Source of the DNA: Gemmataceae bacterium
GTDB taxonomy: Bacteria; Planctomycetota; Planctomycetia; Gemmatales; Gemmataceae
Direction: 5' to 3'
DNA length: 64,000 nt
NCBI GenBank assembly: GCA_901538445.1
Contig: LR594584.1
Coordinates: 466,572 to 530,571 of the forward strand
Shown here piece by piece: positions 1-10,800 of the stretch (the first letter of the stretch is position 1; every line of letters starts with the position of its first letter). Below the pieces are notes generated by a model. It was not told where the DNA came from. It made no database searches and saw nothing but the letters and a program-made list of their open reading frames with translations. The position numbers and the translations under genes were made by a program.

Positions 1-1449
1 CGTGCCGTACACGGGGTTGATGTCGTCCTTCGCGTGCTGGTTGCCGAACCACAGCGGCAGCCACGAACCGTCCGGCCGTTGATGTTGCGTGAGGTAAGCG
101 ACTCCTTCTCGAGTGGGCCGCTCAATGTAGTCCGTTGGCCACGGCACTCCGCCGATCGTCCCTCGCTCACGGAGACTTTTGCGGACGAACTCCCCCTCCT
201 GTTCGATGAGCCAGCCCCAAGCATTCAGCGCGCGGAGGGAATGCGCTGTTAAATCACTACCACTGCGGTCAAACGGTAATGTCCCCCAACCGCGGCAGAA
301 GGTTGGCCACCCACCGTTCGAATTTTGCAGACCGACTATCCAAATCACGCCCGAAGTTGACTCAGGGTGATTGAGATTTTTTAGGGCAAGCATCGCCCCT
401 GGCGTGTCGTCGCAGTCGGGCACTCCACCGGGCAGGTCGGTCCAGGCCCAGCCGCCGGGATCGGCTCCGGTGTACGGGTGCCGCTCCTTGTACTGTTGGC
501 CGAGCAGCCACGCGAGAATCGGTTCCTTGGTGTCGAGCGATTCGAGGTCGCCCGCGGCGGCCAGGGCGTTCACACTGAGCGTCGTCACCCACGTCGCGAG
601 GTTGGTGTCGATCGGCCAGCTCCCGTCGGGCCGCACCGAGTTCACCAGGAACCGCACGCCCTCGTCGATGACCTGCTGTTCGGACGCGCGGCGGCGGCGG
701 CGGATCGATGACAGTGCCATCACGACGAAGCTCGTGAGCGGAGTCGCTTCGAGGTAGCCGCCGGAGGTCGGCTGAATCCGGCGGAGAACCCGAAGGGTTC
801 TCACCTTCGCGAGCCACCGCAGCGGACCCGTGACCGGGTTCAGCGTGCCGCGGTGGTGGTGGACGCACTGCCCGATCGCGATGAGCGCCGGCAGCGCGTA
901 GCTCACGACTGGCATCCGTGCAAAGCGATACCAGCTCTGCGGGAGCGCCGCGGCCTCGAACGGCAGCCGCGGAACTTCCTTCCACGGCACCATGCGGGCG
1001 AGGGCGCACGTCATCAGGATCGGCACGGAGAACGTGCGGTCCTTGCCGTAGCGGCGGCGGATCGCCTCGGCCCGCTGCTCGGGTCGCCGCCCACCGCGGA
1101 CGTTCAGGTACGCCTCGACCTTCTCGACGGCCGCGGGGTAGTCCCGGTCCATCGCGATCATCTTGAGCGCAGCGCGCACGAGCATCGTCGTGGAGATGTT
1201 CGACAGGCTCTTGGTCGTGTCGCCCCAGCCGCCGTCCTCGTTCTGGTGGTCGGCGAGCCACTTCATGCCGGCGTCGATGAGTTCGCGGTGCGTGAACGGG
1301 TTGACGAGGTGCAGCGCCATCACCGCCGTCGCGGTCGAGAGCGCCGACGTGGACAGCTCACCGACCCAGTGCCCGGCCGGCACTCGCTCGGCGAGGAGCG
1401 CATCGCGGGCAGTGGTGTACGCGGAGTGGAGGCGTTCGGGGGAGAGCAT
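1..1449 (-). CDS. Squalene-hopene cyclase-like protein, 3' end missing
   Basis: Class II terpene cyclase family, whose members protonate and cyclise squalene or related polyprenoids at the membrane. The open frame runs from an ATG at 1449 to the left window edge without a stop (483 residues visible), so the C-terminus is missing. The N-terminus shows GHWVGEL and several QW-type repeats (GGWGDT, GSWPIDT, GGWPTF, GSWLPLW). The acidic catalytic motif appears as DCDDT following GGWAWTDLPGG. That matches the DxDD motif of squalene-hopene cyclases rather than the DCTAE of oxidosqualene cyclases. It is the last gene of a minus-strand run after the ferredoxin, GcvH-like and radical SAM genes. No clear Shine-Dalgarno precedes the ATG, because a long inverted repeat ends 6 bases upstream. 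Codons in roughly the last 400 bases are much less GC-rich than in the rest. The family is firm; the substrate is not. Confidence 0.85.
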   Translation of the reverse strand, partial: MLSPERLHSAYTTARDALLAERVPAGHWVGELSTSALSTATAVMALHLVNPFTHRELIDAGMKWLADHQNEDGGWGDTTKSLSNISTTMLVRAALKMIAMDRDYPAAVEKVEAYLNVRGGRRPEQRAEAIRRRYGKDRTFSVPILMTCALARMVPWKEVPRLPFEAAALPQSWYRFARMPVVSYALPALIAIGQCVHHHRGTLNPVTGPLRWLAKVRTLRVLRRIQPTSGGYLEATPLTSFVVMALSSIRRRRRASEQQVIDEGVRFLVNSVRPDGSWPIDTNLATWVTTLSVNALAAAGDLESLDTKEPILAWLLGQQYKERHPYTGADPGGWAWTDLPGGVPDCDDTPGAMLALKNLNHPESTSGVIWIVGLQNSNGGWPTFCRGWGTLPFDRSGSDLTAHSLRALNAWGWLIEQEGEFVRKSLRERGTIGGVPWPTDYIERPTREGVAYLTQHQRPDGSWLPLWFGNQHAKDDINPVYGT

Positions 1450-1455
1450 GAAATC

Positions 1456-1575
1456 GATCCACAGATTACTCAGAACACACAGATTTCAAAGTCAGATTCA
1501 AAGACGGCGGTCTATGCTGTCGGGCCTCTGCTCTATCTGATTTTCAATCTGTGTCTTCTGTGTAATCTGTGGATC
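1456..1575. repeat. Imperfect inverted repeat between ferredoxin and cyclase genes
   Basis: Arms 1456-1485 and 1546-1575 pair at 28 of 30 positions. The arms are built from CTGTG/AATCTGTG words of a kind common in bacterial intergenic repeats. The right arm ends 11 bases after the ferredoxin stop codon, and the left arm lies 6 bases from the cyclase start codon. The RNA hairpin could therefore both cap the upstream message and affect translation of the cyclase. Confidence 0.85.
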
Positions 1576-1586
1576 ACTCTGATTGT

Positions 1587-2648
1587 TCATAACCCCAGGC
1601 TGTCGAGGTCGTCCACGAGCTTGTCGAGGTCGTCCTTCGGCCCCTGGGGCTTGCTGTCCTGGCGTTTGGGAATGCCGATGGTCGCGCCGACCGCGGAGCG
1701 GCCGTCGTTCACCAGCTCGCGGTCCCGCTCTTGAACGGCGGCCGAGAGCGCGTCGCCCACGTCGCCACCGAACAGCCGGCTCAGGTCGATCTTCAGGCCG
1801 CCCACCGCACCGGTCTCGGCACCGGCGATCGCAGGCGACTTGTATTCGGGGAAGATGATCGCCTGCTGCGGGCACACGCGGGAGCACGCCGGGCACCCCT
1901 TCTTGCACTGGTCCTGGTTCTCGGTGATGATCCGCTCGAGCGAATCGACCCCGTAGACGCCGAACAGGCAGAAGTCGAGGCATTCCAGGCAGTTCGTGCA
2001 GCGGCTGTAGTCGATGACCGGATACCACCGGCGTCCGGCCGGCGCGAGCAGCGCCTCGGGCGAGAATGCGGCCAAGGTGTCAGGCGAGCCGGGAGCGTCA
2101 GCGACCGGAGTTGCGAGCGACAGCCCGAGTTGCAGCACGGGCGGGTTCGCGGCCGCCTTTTCGCGGGCCTTCGCCTCGCGGCGGTCGCGGCACTCGGTGG
2201 CGATCCGCCGCACCTCGGCGACGAACGCCTCGTGCTTGTTCGCGTCCCGCAGGTCCAGCGTGTAGATGTGCCGGTCGGGGATGTCGCCGGTCGGGCCGAT
2301 CGGTTGCGGGCGGTCCACGGGCGTGTCGGTCTCGGCCTCGCCGTCGTCTTCATCGGACGGCGGCTTCAGCTTGGTTTCGCCAAACTGGCCCTTCACGCCG
2401 TCGCGGTCGAGGAGCCAGAACGCGGCCCGCGGGTACAGCCACGACAGCACGACCATGTCGCCCTTCACCGACCCGAGGAACAACCGGCCGGTGTGGTCCG
2501 GGCCGAGGTCGTACAGGTTCGGGACGACCGACACCTCGAGGTCGGGTTCCATGAGCAGCGCGGCGACGATGCTCTCCTCGAGCGACCGCTTCCCGGGGTG
2601 CTTGCCCGGCGCTTGCGACAGGACGACGGTGAGGCGGGAACGGGCCAT
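1587..2648 (-). CDS. Protein with C-terminal 2x[4Fe-4S] ferredoxin domain
   Basis: 353 residues from MARSRL. The first 200 residues have no family I recognise. The C-terminal third holds two four-cysteine clusters, CTNCLECLDFC (Cys 217, 220, 223, 227) and CKKGCPACSRVCP (Cys 248, 252, 255, 259), typical of an 8Fe ferredoxin that carries low-potential electrons. I chose the ATG at 2648 because GGAG stands five bases before it. An in-frame ATG at 2669 would overlap the stop of the GcvH-like gene as ATGA and add seven residues, so coupled initiation is also possible. The gene sits between the lipoyl-protein gene and the cyclase gene. It may be an electron donor to the radical SAM protein or to a lipoyl-dependent enzyme (inference). 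Confidence 0.85.
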   Translation of the reverse strand: MARSRLTVVLSQAPGKHPGKRSLEESIVAALLMEPDLEVSVVPNLYDLGPDHTGRLFLGSVKGDMVVLSWLYPRAAFWLLDRDGVKGQFGETKLKPPSDEDDGEAETDTPVDRPQPIGPTGDIPDRHIYTLDLRDANKHEAFVAEVRRIATECRDRREAKAREKAAANPPVLQLGLSLATPVADAPGSPDTLAAFSPEALLAPAGRRWYPVIDYSRCTNCLECLDFCLFGVYGVDSLERIITENQDQCKKGCPACSRVCPQQAIIFPEYKSPAIAGAETGAVGGLKIDLSRLFGGDVGDALSAAVQERDRELVNDGRSAVGATIGIPKRQDSKPQGPKDDLDKLVDDLDSLGL

Positions 2649-2665
2649 ACGCGCTCCGGGGGGGG

Positions 2666-3136
2666 TCATTCGTCGTCGGCCATCTTATTCACCTGGCCCT
2701 TGAGAATCCGCTGGGTGGCGTCCCAGCCCGCTTCCAGGTGCGTGAAGTACGCGTCCACGTCGAGCGTGTCGGCCAGGTCGCCGCGGAACTCGAACAGGTA
2801 GCCCTTGCCGTACCCGTCCACGTTGATCGTGCCGGGGTCTTCGAGCAGCGCCGCGTTGAACCGGACGATCCGCCCTTCGAGCGGCGCGTACAGGCCGGAC
2901 GTGGCCTTCTGCGTCTCGATGTACCCGATCTCCTGCTTCGCGGTCACGAGGCCGGGCTCGATGCGCCACTCGAGGAAGTACACGTCTTGCATGAGCCGCA
3001 CGGCGTAGCTCGTGAAGCCGAACGTGTGAAGTCCGTCGGTGCCGGGCCGGCACCACATGTGGTTCTTGCAGTAGCGCAGCTCGCCCGGCAGCGGGGCCGG
3101 GTGCTTGCCCATCAGGAATGTGCGGGGCTCGGGCAT
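2666..3136 (-). CDS. GcvH-like lipoyl-carrier protein
   Basis: 156 residues, resembling the H protein of the glycine cleavage system. It has the lipoyl-domain core GYIETQKATSGLYAPLEG, with the expected lipoylated lysine at residue 77, and the downstream family pattern ending GYGKGYLFEF. It is somewhat longer than a standard GcvH (about 125-130 residues) at both ends. No P, T or L protein of glycine cleavage is visible nearby. Its neighbours are a radical SAM protein and a ferredoxin, which argues for a lipoyl carrier in some other pathway rather than glycine catabolism. The stop overlaps a possible ATG of the ferredoxin gene. No obvious Shine-Dalgarno precedes the start. Confidence 0.8.
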   Translation of the reverse strand: MPEPRTFLMGKHPAPLPGELRYCKNHMWCRPGTDGLHTFGFTSYAVRLMQDVYFLEWRIEPGLVTAKQEIGYIETQKATSGLYAPLEGRIVRFNAALLEDPGTINVDGYGKGYLFEFRGDLADTLDVDAYFTHLEAGWDATQRILKGQVNKMADDE

Positions 3137-3143
3137 CAGGGCC

Positions 3144-3243
3144 GTGTGAGTGCGAGTGTGAGTGAAGACCGACAGCGTGGGGGGACGGGGTGGGGCTCGG
3201 GGGAACCGATCGCCTCATCTCGCACTCACACTCGCACTCACAC
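3144..3243. repeat. Perfect 21-bp inverted repeat after the radical SAM gene
   Basis: Arms 3144-3164 and 3223-3243 are perfect reverse complements separated by 58 bases. The arms are themselves built from GTGAGTG/GCGAGTG words. The right arm ends 4 bases beyond the stop of the radical SAM gene and the left arm lies 8 bases before the GcvH-like start. It is a member of the stop-proximal hairpins seen across the window. Confidence 0.9.
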
Positions 3244-3247
3244 TGTG

Positions 3248-4567
3248 TCAGGTGTACCGCGAGCTAATGTACTGCGGGTCGAAGAACGCGGGCAGGTGCC
3301 GGTCGATCTGGATGAGCCCGTCGCGGGAGCAGTCGATGCTCTCGCCGTGGACCGACAGCCAGCCCTCGGCTTCCAGTTTCGCGAAGGCGTCGCGGAACGC
3401 CTCGCGGACGTCCACGCCGTACTTGTCGCGGAAGTACCCGACGTCGAGGTGCCCGGTCTTCAGCAGCAGCACGACCTCGCGGATGAGCCGGTCGCGCTCG
3501 GTGGTCGGGAACGCCCGCCCCAGCGGCAACTCGTTCGCGTTCAGCTTCTCGATGTACTGCTCCCAGGTGTCCACGTTCTGGACGTGGACGCCGTTGACGT
3601 GCCCGAACGACGCGACGCCGGTGCCGAACATGTCGGCCCCCCGCCACAGCGCCTCGCGGTACACGAACTTCGTCTTCGCCTTGTCCTTCACGACGGTCGT
3701 GGCACTCGACACCGCGTACCCGGCCTTCTCCAGCTCCTCGAAGGCGTACTTGGTCCACGCCCGCTTGGTCGGCCAGTCGGCGACGGCCAGCGCCGGCTCG
3801 TCGTTGCCGATCACCTTGAGTTCCTTGGAGAACACCGTGTTGTACGGCAGTTCCATCTGGTAGATCGTGACGCAGTCCGGGGCGAGTTCGATGGTCTTCT
3901 CGACGCACCGCTTCCAGTTGTCCCAGTCCTCGCCCACCATGCCCGCGATGAGGTCGAGGTTGATCTGCGGGAACCCGAGTTCGCGCGCCCAGCCGAACGC
4001 CCGGTAGATCTCGTCTTCGAGGTGCGCGCGGCCGTTGTACTGGAGGATCTCCGGCTTGAAGTTCTCGACGCCGAGACTCAACCGGGTGACGCCGTGCTTG
4101 CGGAGCATCTCCAGCTTGTGCTTCTGGAGGGTGCCGGGCTCGCACTCGAACGTCACCTCGCGGGCCTGGTCCCACGGCATGACGCCGCGGAGCTTCGTCA
4201 TCAGGCCGTCGAGCTGCGACGCGCTGAGGTACGACGGGGTGCCGCCGCCGAAGTAGACGTAGTCGAGCGGCCGGCCGCCGACGCACGCCGTCTTGCTCAG
4301 GAGATCGACCTCCTTCGTCAGCGCGTCGAGGTACACCTCGATGTCCTTCGCGTTCTTGTCGGTGTAGACGCGGAAGTAGCAGAACTTGCACCGCTTGCGG
4401 CAGAACGGGATGTGCAGGTACAGCCCGAGCGGTACGCCCGGCTTCGGAGGGGAGTGAAAGGCGCGCTCGGCGTCGGCCGCGAACGAGTTCTTCCAGAACG
4501 AGAATTGCGGGTAGTTCGCGATGAAGTAGTTACCCAGGCCGGTCTTTTCTTGCTCAACGGCTGTCAT
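3248..4567 (-). CDS. HemN/HemW-like radical SAM protein
   Basis: 439 residues of the coproporphyrinogen III oxidase-like radical SAM family. The signature LYLHIPFCRKRCKFCYF gives the CxxxCxxC cluster ligands Cys56, Cys60 and Cys63. It is followed by YFGGGTPSYL, the SAM-binding GGGTP motif, FECEPGT and SLGVENF. A C-terminal HemN-type winged-helix region is present (KTGHLDVGYFRDKYGVDVREAF). The family includes true HemN, the heme chaperone HemW and radical methyltransferases, and I cannot decide between these. Genomic context (lipoyl carrier, ferredoxin and terpene cyclase on the same strand) does not look like heme synthesis. Divergent from the giant gene at 4803. Confidence 0.85.
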   Translation of the reverse strand: MTAVEQEKTGLGNYFIANYPQFSFWKNSFAADAERAFHSPPKPGVPLGLYLHIPFCRKRCKFCYFRVYTDKNAKDIEVYLDALTKEVDLLSKTACVGGRPLDYVYFGGGTPSYLSASQLDGLMTKLRGVMPWDQAREVTFECEPGTLQKHKLEMLRKHGVTRLSLGVENFKPEILQYNGRAHLEDEIYRAFGWARELGFPQINLDLIAGMVGEDWDNWKRCVEKTIELAPDCVTIYQMELPYNTVFSKELKVIGNDEPALAVADWPTKRAWTKYAFEELEKAGYAVSSATTVVKDKAKTKFVYREALWRGADMFGTGVASFGHVNGVHVQNVDTWEQYIEKLNANELPLGRAFPTTERDRLIREVVLLLKTGHLDVGYFRDKYGVDVREAFRDAFAKLEAEGWLSVHGESIDCSRDGLIQIDRHLPAFFDPQYISSRYT

Positions 4568-4802
4568 CCCGCACCCCGTGGTTCGAGCCCCTCGGAACCC
4601 CGCTCGCCGCCCCGTAACTCGTGAAAGGCCATACCCATCGGCCCCGCCGATCTTTCAGGCGCTGGTCCCCGTTCTGCCGCGTCAGCCGGCAATCTCGTTA
4701 CACTCGCGATACGTCTTGTTACTGCCGGGTGACGTCTTCTTTGCAGTGTACCCCGAACACCTCGGTTCACGCACGGGGTTTAACTCCTTCTGAGGGTTTA
4801 GC

Positions 4803-7800
4803 ATGCGTCGGCTCTTCGCCTGGGTGCCGGGGGCGTCACTGGCCGCCCTCGGGCTCGTCCTCGCCGCGACCCCGACGCCCACCCGGGCCGGGGACATCAA
4901 CTTCAACGAGGACTTCGCGCTCGCGAAGGACCGCACCGCGGCCCTCAAGCAGCTCATCCCGGGCACCGAAGACTACTACTACTACCACGCCCTGCACTAC
5001 CTGAACACCGGCCAGTTCGAGAAGATCGACGCGCTCGTCGGCCCGTGGCACACGCGACACAAGCAGACCGCACGGCTGACGGAAATTCAAACCCGCCGAG
5101 CCCTCCTCACCTTTGACAAGACCCCCGAGCAGTCGCTCGCGTACCTCCGCGACCACCTGGGGCTGAGCTTCAACCACCACAAGGAGACGGTGAACGACGC
5201 CGTCAACCTGCCGGTCGCGCTCGACCAGAACCTCATCAGCCGCGAGACGCTGCGGCGGACCTCGCTCACCTGGGGGAACCTCGACAACTTCGAGGACGCG
5301 GCCCTCGACTGGCTCGCGGCCAAGGACGACCTCGGGTGGGAGCGGCGGCGGAACCTGCTCCAGCGGCTCACCCGGCCCGACGTCGCGGACCTGCCCAAGA
5401 TGGTCGCCGCCGACCTCGACGCGATGTACGCCGGCGAGTTCGGGTACGTCGGGGTCCACAAGCACATGACCCTCGCCCAGCTCGACGAGCTGCTCAAGTT
5501 GCGGCCCCGCGTCCGGAACCACCGGGCGTTCGTGGACGCCTACCTCACCAAGCTCCAGCCCGGGGCCGACGAGGACTTCAAGCGGGACCGGGCGGTCGCG
5601 CTCGCGTACCTGGAGCGGCTCGAGAAGTTCGCCGCCACGCTCGACCCGGTCCACAACTCGCTCAAGGCGCACGTCCTGTTCCACCGGCTCGCGTTCGACC
5701 GCGCCCGCGACGTGTACGACAAGGCCCGGTTCGTGGCGTACCTGTCGCTGCCGCGGCAGCAGGGGTACATGTGCTCGGCGATCAACAACGACCGGCACCT
5801 GAACCAGCACCCGGCGCACCTCAACGCCGACTACGCCGCGGTCACCCTGATGCCGCCGGTCCGCAGCGACGAGCCGCTCGTCCGCAGCTACCTGAAGCAG
5901 TTCTTCAGCGACGACAAGGCCGCTACCCGGGAGTTCGAGCCGTACATCTACGACGAGTACCTGACCCGGCTGTTCGCCGAGACGCAGATCGAACTCGGCC
6001 GCGGCGACCCCGAGGCGTGGGCGTCGAAGCTGTCCCCCGAGGCGTTCCGCGCGCTCAAGGACCGCATCGACATCGACTTCGCGTTCACCAACACGACCGA
6101 CTACGCGGCCGACGAGCCGGTCGCCCTGCACCTGCACGTGAAGAACGTGCCGACCATGCTGGTGAAGGTGTTCGAGGTGAACACCGGGACCGTGTACAAG
6201 GCCCGGCCGGTCGAGATCGACACCGACATCAACCTCGACGGCCTCGTCGCCAACACCGAGCGCACGGTCAAGTACGACGACTCGCCGTTCCGCCGCGTCC
6301 CCCGAAAGTACGAGTTCCCCGAGCTGAACAAGCCGGGCGTGTACGTGATCGACTTCATCGGGGCCGGCAAGAGCAGCCGGGCGCTGGTCCGCAAGGGCCG
6401 GCTGCGGCCGCTCGTCGCGACCGGCCCGGCCGGGCAGTCGGTCCGCGTCGTGGACGAGCGGAACCGCCCGGTGCTGGACGCGAGCCTGTGGCTCAGCAAC
6501 GCCGAGTACAGGGCCGACAAGGACGGCGTCATCACGGTGCCGTTCACCGCCGAGCCGGGCCGCCGCCCGGTGGTGCTGAGCCGCGGCGACTTCTCGTGCC
6601 TGGAGTTCATCGACCACAAGCCCGAGGGCTACCGGCTCGCGGCCGGCATCCACGTCGCGCGTGAGAGCCTGCTCACCCAGCGGATCGCCCCGGTCCTGGT
6701 CCGGGCCGGGCTGTTCATGAACGACACCCCGGTGTCGCTCAAGCTCCTCGAAGACGTGAAGCTCCGCGTCGTGTCGGTCGATCACAGCGACATCCCGACC
6801 TCGGCCGAGGTGCCCGCGTTCCAACTGTTCGAGGACCGCGAGGCGGTCCACGAGATCCGCGTCCCGGCCCGGCTCAAGTCGCTGACCGTGACCCTCACCG
6901 CCCGCGTCAAGAACGTCGGCACCGGGAAGTACACGGACCTGATCGCCGCGAAGGCGTTCAACCTGAACGAGATCGAGCGGACCGACAAGATCGAGGACCT
7001 GCACCTCGCCCGGTTCGCGGGCGGGTACGCGATCGAACTGCTCGGCCGCAGCGGCGAGTCGCGGGCGGACCGCCCGGTCCACGTGTCGCTCAAGCACCGC
7101 GACTTCAAGCGGCCGGTCGAGGTGTCGCTCAAGACCGACCCGCTCGGCCGCGTCGCCCTCGGCCAGCTCGCCGACATCGCCACCGTGACCGCCCGCGGCC
7201 CGGAGGGGACCGCACACACGTGGACCCTCTCGACCGACGCGCACACGTTCCGCCAGGTGGTCCACGCGAAGGCCGGCGAGACCGTCACCCTGCCGTACCT
7301 CGGCGTGGCCGGCGTGCCGTCCCGCGAGGAGTACGCGCTGTTCGAGGTCCGCGGCAGCGACATCCGGTCCGACAGGTTCGCCGCGATCGCGGTGGCCAAC
7401 GGCCGCGTCGAACTCCGCGACCTGCCGGCCGGCGACTACGACCTGTACCAGAAGCGGACCGGCGAGCGCGTCCGCGTCCGCGTGGTGGCCGGCACCGTCG
7501 AGGCCGGGTTCGTCCTCGGCGCGACCCGGCACATGCAGCTCCCCGGCCTCAAGCCGGTCGCGGTCGAGTCCGTGGTCGCCGACAAGGACAACGTGACGAT
7601 CCGGCTCCGCGACGAGTCGAAGTTCACCCGGGTCCACGTGTTCGCGACCCGCTACCAGCCGGCCTTCAGCGCGTTCGCCGACCTCGCCCGGGTCCGCGAC
7701 GCGGAACTCGGCGGTAGCGTCCCCGGGCACGCCGAGTCCGTGTACCTGACCGGTCGGAACATCGGCGACGAGTACCGGTACGTTCTCGACCGCCGCGGGC

Positions 7801-10800
7801 AGAAGAAGTACCCCGGGAACATGCTGGAGCGGCCGGCGCTGCTCCTGAACCCGTGGGCGGTCCGCACCACCGAGACCGGCGAGCAGGTCGCGCAGGGCGG
7901 CGACACGTTCGGGGCCGGCGGCAAGTTCGACCCGGGCCGGGCGATTCCCCCGGCGAACTCGCCGCAACCGACCGGGTGGGCCGCGCCGGCGTCCGGCGAC
8001 TTCGCGAACCTCGACTTCCTCGCCGACGCCGCGGCGGTGGCCGTGAACCTGGTGCCGGACCGCGACGGCACGATCAAGTTGACCCGCAAGGAGGTCGGCC
8101 CGCACGCGATGGTTCACGTCGTCGCCGTGGACCCGCTGGGCACCACGCTCCGCACCGCGACGCTCGCCGAGATCCCCGCGCACTTCGTGGACCTGCGGCT
8201 CCGGAACGGGCTCGACCCGGTCCGCCACTACACGCAGCAGAAGCAGGTGAGCATCGTCGCTCCGAAGGAGGCGTTCGCCATCGCCGACGTCGCGGGGAGC
8301 CGGTTCCAGGCCTACGACAGCCTCGCCAAGGTGTACGCCTACTACGCGACCCTCTCGAAGAACCCGACGCTCACCGAGTTCGGGTTCGTGCTCGGGTGGC
8401 CGAAGCTCAAGGCCGAGGAGAAGCGGGCGCTGTACTCGCAGTTCGCCTGCCACGAGTTGAGCTTCTTCCTCTCGAAGAAGGACCCGCAGTTCTTCACCGA
8501 GGTCGTGAAGCCGTACCTGAGGAACAAGAAGGACAAGACGTTCCTCGACCACTACCTGCTCGGCGACGACGTCGGGAACTACCTGAAGCCGTGGGAGTAC
8601 GGCCGGCTGAACACGGTCGAGCGGGTGCTGCTCGCGACCCGCACCCCCGGCGAGCCGGACCGGACCGCCCGGCACTTCACCGACCTGCTGCGGCTCATCC
8701 CGCGGAACGTGGACAAGGAACTGTTCGTGTTCAACGTCGGCGTGGACTCCGGCGGGCTGAGCAGCGACGACGATGTGGGCGTGCGACTCAAGGCCGAAAT
8801 CGCCCGGCAGGAGGACAGCAAGAAGCTCTCCGAGACCCTGCACCTCGAGCGGGACGAGTCGCTCCGGGGGCGGAGCGCGGAGCCGACCGCCCCGTCGGCC
8901 GACAGCGTGGCGATGCCGGCGGCCGGAATGCCCGGCGGCAGGGGCGGACCGGCGGCCCCGAAGCCCGGTGCCGCCCTCCAGCGCGCGGCCGAGTCCAAGG
9001 CTCTGAAGGAGATGGCCGGCGAGAAGCGGGACAAGGACGCCGGGGTCGAGCAGTTCTTCGACGGGAATCTCGAAAAGCGGCAGACGGTGCGGCGGCTGTA
9101 CCGCAAGCTCGACCCGACCCAGGAGTGGGCCGAGAACAACTACTACAAGGTCCGCATCCAGCAGCAGGTCGCGGACCTCGTGCCGGTGGCCGAGTTCTGG
9201 CACGACTACGCGAGGCACGACGGCAAGTCGCCGTTCCTGTCGCGGCACCTGGGCGACGCGAGCCGCAACTTCACCGAGATGATGTTCGCGCTGTCGGTGC
9301 TGGACCTGCCGTTCGAGGCCGGCAAGCACGACGTCCAGTTCGCCGGCGGCCGGATGTCGCTGACCCCGGCGAACCACCTGATCGCGTTCCACGAAGAGGT
9401 CCGCCCGGCCGACGGCCCCGGCGGGCAGATCCCGATCCTGGTGAGCGAGAACTTCTACCGGCACGGGGACCGGTACCGCGAGGAGGGCGGTGAGAAGTAC
9501 GACAAGTTCGTGACCGGCGAGTTCGTCGTCCACACGGTGTACGGGTGCCAGGTGGTCGTCACCAACCCGACCTCGTCGCGGCAGAAGCTGAGCGTGCTGC
9601 TGCAACTGCCGGTCGGCGCGGTCCCGGTCCTGAACGGCCAGTTCACCAAGAGCGTGCCGCTGGACCTGGAGCCGTACCGGACGCAGACGCTCGACTACTT
9701 CTTCTACTTCCCGCGGGCCGGCACGTTCCCGCACTTCCCGGTCCACGTCGCGAAGAACGAGCAGTTCGTCGCGGCCGCCCAGCCGACGACGTTCAACGTG
9801 GTCGCGAAGGCCACAAAGATCGACACGACCTCGTGGGACCACGTGTCGCAGCACGGCACGGGCGAGGAAGTGCTCGCGTTCCTGAACCGCGAGAACGTCC
9901 GCGCCCTGAACCTCGACAAGATCGCGTTCCGCATGAAGGAGCGGCCGTTCTTCGAGGCCACGGTCCGGCTCCTGAACGAGCGGCACCTGTACCACCCGAC
10001 CCTGTACAGCTACGGCGTCCACCACGCCGACGTGCCGACGGCCCGGCAGTTCCTGATGCACTCGGACCAACTGGCCCGCGAGGTCGGCGGCCCGATCGAC
10101 ACGCCGCTGTTCACGCTCGACCCGGTCGAGCGCGGCCTGTACGAGCACCTGGAGTACAAGCCGCTGGTGAACGCCCGGGCGCACGCGCTCGGCAACCGGC
10201 GGCAGATCGTCAACGACGCGTTCCTCGCCCAGTACCACGGGTTCCTCAAGACCCTCACGTACAGCAAGGAACTCGACGACGCCTCGCTCCTCGCCACCGT
10301 CTACTACCTGCTCCTGCAGGACCGGGTGGAGGAGGCGATCAAGACGTTCGGCCGCGTGAGCGCCGACAAGGTGCCGACCCGCGTGCAGTACGACTACTGC
10401 GCCGCGTACCTGGAGATGTTCAAGGCCGAGCCGAAGAAGGCGCGTGCCATCGCGACCGCCTACCAGTTCCACCCGGTGGACCGGTGGCGGAACGCCTTCG
10501 CCGCGGTCGTCGCCCAGGTGGACGAGATCGAGGGCCGGGCCGGCAAGGTGATCGACAGGGACGACCGGAACCAGAACCAGGGCGGGCTCGCCGCCACCGA
10601 GCCGAACGTGGAACTGACGGTGACCGCCGAGGGCGTGAACCTGACGTACCAGAACATCGACGCGGTGCGGATCAACTACTACCTGATGGACGTCGAGCTG
10701 CTGTTCAGCTCCAGCCCGTTCGTGCAGCGGGCCGCGGGGCAGTTCTCGACCATCAAGCCGAACGCGACCGACGCGGTGAAGCTCCCCGGCGGCCGGGCCA

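Noticed and set aside
4570-4600. GGTTCGAGCCCC, like a tRNA T-loop
   Set aside because: The flanks cannot form T, anticodon or acceptor stems, and no other tRNA part is present.
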